Assembly (NCBI GenBank): GCA_049509675.1
Contig: JBEKZQ010000192.1
Location: 1-11,281 of the forward strand
Source: JBEKZQ01 sp049509675
GTDB taxonomy: Bacteria; Planctomycetota; Planctomycetia; Pirellulales; Thermoguttaceae
DNA length: 11,281 nt
Reading direction: 5' to 3'
The translations under genes and the position numbers were made by a program. Below, piece after piece: positions 7,033-11,281 of the stretch (its first letter is position 1; each line of letters begins with the position of its first letter). The notes beneath the pieces were generated by a model. The model ran no database searches and had not been told where the DNA came from. It worked only from the letters and a program-made list of their open reading frames with translations.

Positions 7033-8037
7033 TTATTTCTTCTCGCGGTTATCCGTCTTGATCGCAGCCAAAGCTGGGGCACACTTCAACGGGCCGAGGG
7101 CAGAGAACACGTAGTTTCGCAGCGCCTGGATATAGGCAATTTGGCAGCAGGGGTTGTACCAAGCCTCGGTGCGGCGGTGCCCCCACAATTCATAGGGCAT
7201 GCTGCGATGCTTGCAGAAACGATGGATTGCAGCGAGGTCCGCGAGGGGGCCGGCATAGCCAATGGCCAGATCGGGTCCACCCGCTTGAGCCACCAAAGCA
7301 TCCGGTATCTTGCCTAGGTTCTGCGGTATATCCAGGAGCCCAACTGGCGTCCACGACGCAGCGGATTCGGGCGAACGTCGCAGAATCTGCAAGTAAATAG
7401 CCGTAACCATCAACTGATGGTCCACATACAATTCCGCCTCCAACAACGGGTCGGACTGGGGCAATGCTGTGGCCTGCGATACCATGAACAACTCAAGTGG
7501 GGTGCGGTGCATGCGAGGGAACTGAAGGTATCCGGGGACGGGTGATTCCCGACTGTAGAGCGTCCGTATGGTAGAAGCCGAAGTTGTGTAAATGTTCACC
7601 CAGGGATAGTTGATCTCACGTACCCGGACGTTCGGGCTGCCAATCTGCCGGGTGAAGCAACCTGGTTTCGTGAATTTCTTACCCACTCCGAACTCGGGTG
7701 GTAGATATTCACCGTTCCAAAAGTGGAAATCCAATGTAAAAATATGGAAGCGTGGATCCGGTTCGTCGGGCGACCACCGCACGAAAGGCTCGTCAGCCAA
7801 GGCTATGTCATTGGGAGAAATGAACGGCCGCACGGTAGAATGGCATTCGATTTGCCCCTCATCGACCAGCGATTTAATCACTGGGAGAAGACGCTGGCGG
7901 GCAGCCTTGCGTTGAGTGGCGTTCTTGGGCTTGCCCAAGAACGCGGCACCAAACTGGCCGATGTCCGCGGCACGAATACGCCGGTGAGCGTCTAGAATCC
8001 GCTCTCGAAGAGTCTGGTGCGAAAGGTCGGGGGTCAT
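7033..8037 (-). CDS. Element protein with N-terminal winged helix, possibly replication-relaxation-like
   Basis: The protein has 334 residues, and no family is recognised with confidence. Residues about 7-70 (QTLRERILDAHRRIRAADIG to LVDEGQIEC) read as a winged helix. A C-terminal segment has PDALV (245-249), LAIGYAGPLADLAAIHRFC (258-276) and PYELW (281-285). This resembles the PDA...IEyag...pYelW layout of replication-relaxation-type proteins on plasmids and integrative elements, which belong to a PD-(D/E)XK-like fold. In that alignment the acidic residue expected before YAG is Gly260, so any nuclease activity may be lost. The gene opens the minus-strand operon with the two HTH genes. A weak GAGAG site precedes ATG 8037. 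A role in element maintenance is plausible but is inference. Confidence 0.8.
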   Translation of the reverse strand: MTPDLSHQTLRERILDAHRRIRAADIGQFGAAFLGKPKNATQRKAARQRLLPVIKSLVDEGQIECHSTVRPFISPNDIALADEPFVRWSPDEPDPRFHIFTLDFHFWNGEYLPPEFGVGKKFTKPGCFTRQIGSPNVRVREINYPWVNIYTTSASTIRTLYSRESPVPGYLQFPRMHRTPLELFMVSQATALPQSDPLLEAELYVDHQLMVTAIYLQILRRSPESAASWTPVGLLDIPQNLGKIPDALVAQAGGPDLAIGYAGPLADLAAIHRFCKHRSMPYELWGHRRTEAWYNPCCQIAYIQALRNYVFSALGPLKCAPALAAIKTDNREKK

Positions 8038-8480
8038 TGCTGGTCTCTCTGAGCAACGGCCAACAACGCAACTTCACCCCTACTGCCGGGGGGCAGATAC
8101 GGACTGACGCTTGTTGTCGGCACGTTACCCGAGCAACCAACCCAACAGTCTGGGAGGAAACCCTCTTTCGCCCAGAAAAACTGAGCCCAGCCAACCTAGG
8201 GTTGCCGGTTCGGGGACGTGGTTTGAATTACTTGGCGGTCTTGGCACAGAACAAAGTATCGAATCCCAACCAATACCGCAGTTTATTCTATCGAAACGCT
8301 GGCAGGCCGTCAAGAATCGCCACTTTGGTTTCTTGCGGTACGCTTTGCCTGTCCGAAAGAGCATTGCAGGTTACTTTGTTTTCAGCCGGCTCGTCGAGAA
8401 GCCCCACCGAAGGCACACCCCTGGAAAAGCTAACCGACTCGGTTACAATAGTACTCTTCCCACCCAATTGGGCCTATTGA
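8038..8480. other. Intergenic region with no convincing gene
   Basis: Open frames exist on both strands but their residue composition (many C, W, H, R, short alternating stops) is not coding-like. Visible structures are the inverted repeat TAACCG-ACT-CGGTTA (8431-8445), which overlaps a possible -10 TACAAT (8444-8449) without a good -35, and the palindrome CCCAATTGGG (8463-8472). They could mark a promoter/operator for the small genes to the right. Confidence 0.4.
8431..8449 (+). promoter_or_regulatory. Possible operator overlapping a -10 element
   Basis: TAACCG (8431-8436) and CGGTTA (8440-8445) are perfect inverted arms around ACT. The right arm runs into TACAAT (8444-8449), a good -10 hexamer. 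The hexamer 17 bases upstream, CTGGAA, is a poor -35. It would suit a repressor of the excisionase type, but no binding protein is assigned. Confidence 0.3.
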
Positions 8481-8674
8481 TGGAGATTCCTACTCATCAC
8501 TCGCCTGGGGGGAGATCGCGTTGCCGTCGAAGCCGAACCGCTGTTCCGCCCTGATGTCTTGCGGCCTCATTTGAAGGGGTTTCAACTGCCAAGGCGTTGG
8601 AAACCTACCGGGCCATTCTTTGCAAGTGGGCCGATATGCTCGCGTCCGGTAAGGCGGACCGTCTCAAAGAATAG
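8481..8674 (+). pseudogene. Frameshifted remnant of a small gene
   Basis: Two coding-like segments lie in neighbouring frames. Bases about 8505-8579 read LGGDRVAVEAEPLFRPDVLRP in frame 3. Bases 8579-8671 read VSTAKALETYRAILCKWADM and on to KADRLKE with TAG at 8672-8674 in frame 2. Joining them needs one extra base in the GGGG run at 8576-8579 and gives a continuous hydrophilic, helix-rich C-terminus. No start codon is clear; ATG 8480 would need a further shift at the G6 run near 8507-8512. Product unknown. It ends 14 bases before the 64-residue gene. It may be decay or a homopolymer error in assembly. Confidence 0.35.
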
Positions 8675-8688
8675 GAAATGGGGATTTC

Positions 8689-8883
8689 ATGAATCAAGAG
8701 TTGGTGGAAAGGCTACGGGATTTGGCCAAGGAAGTGGAACAGTCGGAGGGCGACCTTCTGTTCGTGTCAACCGACGAGAAGGCGATTGTCGAAGCGGCGA
8801 AGGCCATGGTGGACGGCGGCACGGTTCCCTACAAGGTCATTGGGGCGATGCTGTATTACGTTGCCGACATGGCGGAAGAGTAA
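8689..8883 (+). CDS. Small acidic hypothetical protein (64 residues)
   Basis: The protein begins MNQELVERLRDLAKEVEQSE, continues GDLLFVSTDEKAIVEAAKAM and ends near IGAMLYYVADMAEE. Its composition (amphipathic helices, few odd residues, acidic) is convincingly coding and unlike the shadows around it. The ribosome binding site is mediocre (GGGGA at 8680-8684, four bases before ATG). It has no recognised domain, signal peptide or membrane segment. A strong hairpin follows 26 bases after its stop, which fits it being the last gene of a small plus-strand unit. Function unknown; it is cargo of the putative element by position. Confidence 0.65.
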   Translation: MNQELVERLRDLAKEVEQSEGDLLFVSTDEKAIVEAAKAMVDGGTVPYKVIGAMLYYVADMAEE

Positions 8884-8909
8884 GGCGGGATTTTGATTCC
8901 GAGAGTCAT

Positions 8910-8942
8910 CAAGGGGCGCATCCGGTTACGGATGCGCCCTTG
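8910..8942 (+). terminator. Strong hairpin after the 64-residue gene
   Basis: CAAGGGGCGCATCCG (8910-8924) pairs with CGGATGCGCCCTTG (8929-8942) around the loop GTTA. This is 14 base pairs with one bulged G. It lies 26 bases after the stop at 8883. There is no T-run, so it may end transcription only together with other factors or protect the mRNA 3' end. Confidence 0.55.
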
Positions 8943-9001
8943 GACAAAGAGGTTAAACCCTCGCGACCGGGGGGGGCTCGTGCCGACGCGATAGAAAGAG
9001 G

Positions 9002-9100
9002 ATGATAGGAGTCGTGACGTTGGGCAAGCGTGGTGCCGGGAAAGACGCGATGAATCAGGTGTTTTTTTTCAGCCAGAGGCGTGATCATCGCCGATGGTAG
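9002..9100 (+). pseudogene. Short frame with a Walker A-like motif (possible kinase/ATPase remnant)
   Basis: ATG 9002 opens 32 codons that begin MIGVVTLGKRGAGKDAMNQV. GKRGAGKD fits a P-loop and, with the hydrophobic strand before it, resembles the first 20 residues of a nucleotide kinase of the dNMP-kinase type. The frame then meets eight T bases (9062-9069) and soon stops at 9098-9100. No convincing continuation was found in the other frames, and AGAGG sits too close to the ATG to be a good ribosome site. It may be the start of a truncated gene or chance. Confidence 0.25.
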
Positions 9101-9156
9101 CACGTCCGAAAACGCTACACAAAGTTCTTGTGACGGTATTTTACGGCGATCTGAAA

Positions 9157-9174
9157 CGGCCGGCTGCCCGGCCG
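9157..9174 (-). terminator. GC-rich hairpin after the 88-residue gene
   Basis: CGGCCGG (9157-9163) and CCGGCCG (9168-9174) are perfect arms around a four-base loop. Read on the minus strand it lies 29 bases after the stop at 9204 and is followed by TTTC. That makes it a plausible, weak intrinsic terminator for the minus-strand gene. Confidence 0.45.
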
Positions 9175-9203
9175 GCCACGGCATTTCGGCCGCGGGTTCG
9201 TTG

Positions 9204-9470
9204 CTAGGCTGGTTCGGTGCCATTGACCGTTACCGCTTTGGCCTTCTGCTGGTAGATCCAAGTATGAACGTCCGCAGCCGCCTTCGCCAGGTTCGGTAAG
9301 TCCCGGTCTTCAAACGACGTGGACTCGCCCCAAACATTGCCGTCCCGGTAAACGCGGCAATAGGTCGAATCGTAGAAATAGCCGGCCGAAGCGGTGTTTC
9401 GCAGCCAAACCGCGGCTGAGACATTGCCGTAACGGAGCTTGAAGACTGGTTTCGTGGTGTTCTCGGACAT
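9204..9470 (-). CDS. Small conserved-looking element protein (88 residues)
   Basis: A good ribosome site, GGAGGT (9481-9476), lies five bases before ATG 9470. The protein reads KPVFKLRYGNVSAAVWLRNT, then STYCRVYRDGNVWGESTSFE, then DLPNLAKAAADVHTWI. The alternating strands followed by a C-terminal helix suggest a small beta-sheet plus helix fold, and the pattern resembles short uncharacterised proteins of integrative elements (FKxRxGNVSAxVW...LPxLAxxA). A distant likeness to single-strand DNA-binding PC4-like proteins is possible but unproven. It lies 32 bases downstream of the frameshifted ribbon-helix-helix-like gene on the same strand, so the two probably shared an mRNA. Coding is well supported; function unknown. 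Confidence 0.8.
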   Translation of the reverse strand: MSENTTKPVFKLRYGNVSAAVWLRNTASAGYFYDSTYCRVYRDGNVWGESTSFEDRDLPNLAKAAADVHTWIYQQKAKAVTVNGTEPA

Positions 9471-9502
9471 AAAGCACCTCCATTGGTTTGCATTTATCTC
9501 TG

Positions 9503-9891
9503 TTATGGCGGCACCAGGAGCCGCGGTTGCTTATCGCGTGACGGGCTTGGACTTCGCTGCCGCTGGTAGTTATCCGCCAGGGCCTTTTCGACCAAGTGGC
9601 TGAATTGGCTACGGGCTTCCCATGACCAGTCGCGGTACGATGCAACCAAGGGCTATGGAGCCAAAGCGTGACTTTCTCCTTGGGCACGACCGGCGATGTG
9701 GCCTTGCCCAACGGCCGACCGCGATGCGACCCCGCCGGGCGGGACGGGGCGGGACCGTCGGCTGCCCTGCCGATGGCCGCCGGAAATTGAGCGATGGTGG
9801 TCGCCGATGCCGGAAGGGGGCTCGGCCATCGCTTCTCCTGCAACAAGATTCCGTCCAGAACGCCAAGTATGCCGCCAGGCTGTTTGCTCAT
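9503..9891 (-). pseudogene. Ribbon-helix-helix-like protein gene, broken by a one-base frameshift
   Basis: From ATG 9891 one frame gives 81 residues: MSKQPGGILGVLDGILLQEK, a Pro/Ala linker, HRGRPLGKATSP, then KEKVTLWLHSP. At the GGG run 9650-9652 (CCC on the coding strand) the likely continuation shifts by one base, to LVASYRDWSWEARSQFSHLV and EKALADNYQRQ, ending at TAA 9505-9503. Adding one C to the run joins both parts into a 129-residue protein. The join rebuilds a strand (KVTLWL) and two helices, as in ribbon-helix-helix DNA-binding proteins that often accompany ParA on plasmids and integrative elements. No ParA-like gene is visible upstream. It may be a true pseudogene, a -1 recoding site or an assembly error. 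The start is uncertain because the ribosome site is weak. Confidence 0.55.
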
Positions 9892-10112
9892 GGCAACACC
9901 CGCCCCAACCGGGCGAGTGCGTCCTGCCGGCACGGGTCGCGGTCCCAACGATTCCGCTATAGCAGTAGTCGGGTGCGATGGCTGTCTTGGCATCACTGTC
10001 CGGCGGTGGTGGCCCCGGACCCCATCGCATTGGTGGTATGTAACGTATTCAATAGTAGTAGTTCTGTGTGCCTTTGAATAGTTGCTGTCCTCTGAATATC
10101 GCTGGCGGACCA

Positions 10113-10157
10113 TTGACTTCTTGAAAGTTGAGGATCATAAATACGGCTATTACCGTA
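10113..10157 (+). promoter_or_regulatory. Candidate sigma70-type promoter with a downstream inverted repeat
   Basis: TTGACT (10113-10118) and CATAAA (10136-10141) are spaced 17 bases apart and match -35 and -10 hexamers reasonably. Directly downstream, TACGG-CTATTA-CCGTA (10142-10157) is a perfect 5-bp inverted repeat that overlaps the expected start point and could be an operator. If used for the DUF4347 gene the leader would be near 295 bases. Confidence 0.3.
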
Positions 10158-10429
10158 CCCGCGGGGGGATGCGCCAAAGGGGGGCGGGGGCACAACGCCG
10201 GGAGGCGCGAGCGTGTTTCCGCACATCGGTACGTTTTTCAGCAATTACCGAAACGTCTTCCGCAGGTTGTTAGCGAGTGTTCTGGTTTGCCGGTGCGTGC
10301 CGATGCAGCCGGATGCTGTTGGCGAGAGTGTGAACTCACTTCTCCGCGCGTCCGGTCGGGAATGCCTCTTCGGTGCCCGTTCGCCCGTGCCGAACTGGCC
10401 CAGTATCCGGCTTGTGCTACGGACATCAT

Positions 10430-10435
10430 AAGGAG
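10430..10435 (+). promoter_or_regulatory. Ribosome binding site of the DUF4347 gene
   Basis: AAGGAG followed by AGAGATC lies seven bases before ATG 10443. It is the strongest such site in the window and fixes the start of a gene that has no stop inside the window. Confidence 0.75.
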
Positions 10436-10442
10436 AGAGATC

Positions 10443-11281
10443 ATGCGTCGAGGTCTCCGTTTTCTGAGATGGGTAGCGGGGTCCGAAGGTCGTGCCACCA
10501 AATCGCAACAGAGGGCGCGCGGGTATCGCGGCTACGATTACCGCCGACCGCGTATAGAGCCACTCGAAGACCGTTCGTTGCTATCGGTCGCCCCCCCAAC
10601 GTTCCTACCGCTAAACGTTGTTCTCATCAGCGATGCGGTTGCGCAAGCACCGCAGGTCCACGACGCCGCCGCGAACGGCACCATTGCCGAAATCTATAAC
10701 GCCGATACCATGACTGCGAGCGGGTTGGTCAACCTGGCGAAATCGGTGTCCGCGGCACATGGCGGCGCTCTCATTGCGCACCTTGGCATCGTAGCTCACG
10801 GCGGTCCGGGAGAAATCGACCTTGGCAACGCCGACGACCTGAGTTTAGCCACGCTGCCGAGCCAAGCGGCTGCGCTGGCGCAGTTACAGTCCGTGTTCAC
10901 CAGCCACGCGGAGATCGACTTGTATTCATGCTCCGTGGCTGCTGGAGTGGGCGGGAAGACTTTTATTGACGAGTTTGCGGCCGACACCGGGGCGGCTGTG
11001 TTCGCCAGCGATAACCCGGTTGGCACTCTGCCTGGGGCTAATCTTTTCTTGGATTGCCATACCGGCCAAGCGGCCGCGCGCAGCGACCTGTTCTCGCTCC
11101 GGGCGTTGGAGACGATACCTCAGTTGTGCTTGCTACAGCCGGCGATTTACAGCGTGAGCCCGGCGTCGCCGGTGGGGACCGGCAGCGCGCAGACGTTCAC
11201 GATCAACGGGAGCAACTTCCAGAGTGGCTGCACGGTGACGCTGCGGGACTTGAGCCTGGGGACCACTTACGCGAACCGGAC
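10443..11281 (+). CDS. Large secreted DUF4347 protein with planctomycete LEPR-like N-terminus and IPT domain (N-terminal part)
   Basis: The frame stays open from ATG 10443 to the right edge, about 279 residues. The N-terminus is very basic and carries RPRIEPLEDRSLLSV (residues about 36-49), the motif found near the start of many large planctomycete surface proteins, just after which the mature chain is thought to begin. Residues about 58-205 match DUF4347: NVVLISDAV, LGIVAHGGPGEIDLG, EIDLYSCSVAAG, FASDNPVG. H119 (AHGG) and C163 (YSCS) sit like the His-Gly and Cys of caspase-like folds, which is an inference. Residues from about 235 (SVSPASPVGTGSAQTFTING) begin an IPT/TIG-type immunoglobulin-like repeat. 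Such proteins are usually long, multi-domain cell-surface or secreted proteins. The family call is fairly sure, the function is not. Confidence 0.88.
   Translation, partial: MRRGLRFLRWVAGSEGRATKSQQRARGYRGYDYRRPRIEPLEDRSLLSVAPPTFLPLNVVLISDAVAQAPQVHDAAANGTIAEIYNADTMTASGLVNLAKSVSAAHGGALIAHLGIVAHGGPGEIDLGNADDLSLATLPSQAAALAQLQSVFTSHAEIDLYSCSVAAGVGGKTFIDEFAADTGAAVFASDNPVGTLPGANLFLDCHTGQAAARSDLFSLRALETIPQLCLLQPAIYSVSPASPVGTGSAQTFTINGSNFQSGCTVTLRDLSLGTTYANR

Larger units (their letters stand above)
8884..9203. other. Intergenic region with hairpins and a P-loop-like fragment
   Basis: It contains the hairpin at 8910-8942, a 32-codon frame with a Walker A-like motif at 9002-9100, an 8-base T run at 9062-9069, the small inverted repeat CACAA-AGTTC-TTGTG (9118-9132) and the hairpin at 9157-9174. 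Frames that cross the whole stretch run through the hairpins and are not supported. Confidence 0.45.
9892..10442. other. Long gene-poor region between the element and the DUF4347 gene
   Basis: About 550 bases hold no convincing gene on either strand. The open frames here are rich in C, W, R and S and do not resemble proteins. It contains the candidate promoter at 10113-10157, a run of G-rich segments (10160-10195) and the ribosome site of the next gene. No copy of the tRNA-Arg 3' end was found in it. Confidence 0.5.

Noticed and set aside
8125..8364. Minus-strand frame ending with a PEP-CTERM-like string (VPEPATLGWLG)
   Set aside because: The string resembles the planctomycete sorting signal, but it is not followed by the basic tail, the rest of the frame is not coding-like and there is no signal peptide. 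Likely chance, or at most a decayed 3' end.
8909..9223. 104-codon minus-strand frame
   Set aside because: It reads through two strong hairpins, overlaps the end of the 88-residue gene and has no coherent domain.
9622..10077. 151-codon plus-strand frame
   Set aside because: Composition is dominated by R, S, C and P without secondary-structure pattern, and it is antisense to the ribbon-helix-helix-like gene.
9310..10113. 267-codon minus-strand frame as a single gene
   Set aside because: Only its middle part from 9891 to 9649 looks coding; the upstream part is not protein-like and the downstream part is replaced by a better continuation in another frame and by the 88-residue gene.
1..11281. 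CRISPR array, rRNA gene or known defence system
   Set aside because: No regularly spaced repeats, rRNA signatures or recognisable defence effector genes were seen on either strand.

Overview
The window looks like a moderately GC-rich planctomycete genome. The best evidence is the secreted protein at the right edge, whose N-terminus has the planctomycete-type motif IEPLEDRSLLS followed by a DUF4347 domain. Families in this window also recur in planctomycetes: divergent secreted glycosidases, a DUF4832-type protein and a characteristic integrase N-terminus. This placement rests on recognised motifs, not on a database search.

Left part (1-4968, + strand) is a carbohydrate-degradation cluster of three tightly packed secreted enzymes. 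The first is the C-terminal part of a parallel beta-helix protein that resembles GH141. The second is a 988-residue two-module protein with a TIM-barrel/DUF4832-like half and a GH28-like beta-helix half. The third is a divergent GH29-like (alpha-L-fucosidase-like) enzyme. Stop and start codons overlap at the first junction (TAATG) and nearly so at the second, so the three are probably translated together. The families suggest attack on a fucose-containing, pectin-like or algal polysaccharide outside the cytoplasm.

Middle part (4969-9891) starts with a complete tRNA-Arg(CCG) and then reads like an integrated mobile element. There is a tyrosine recombinase 165 bases after the tRNA, two tandem excisionase-like HTH proteins on the opposite strand, and a 334-residue winged-helix protein that may carry a degenerate replication-relaxation/PD-(D/E)XK-like fold. 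Beyond these come small cargo genes (64 and 88 residues) and a ribbon-helix-helix-like gene that is split by a one-base frameshift. Two more fragments near 8481-8674 and 9002-9100 look like decayed or mis-assembled genes. No second copy of the tRNA 3' end was found in the window, so the far attachment site is not located.

Right part (9892-11281) has about 550 bases without a convincing gene, including one candidate promoter, and then the start of a large secreted DUF4347/IPT protein that runs off the window.
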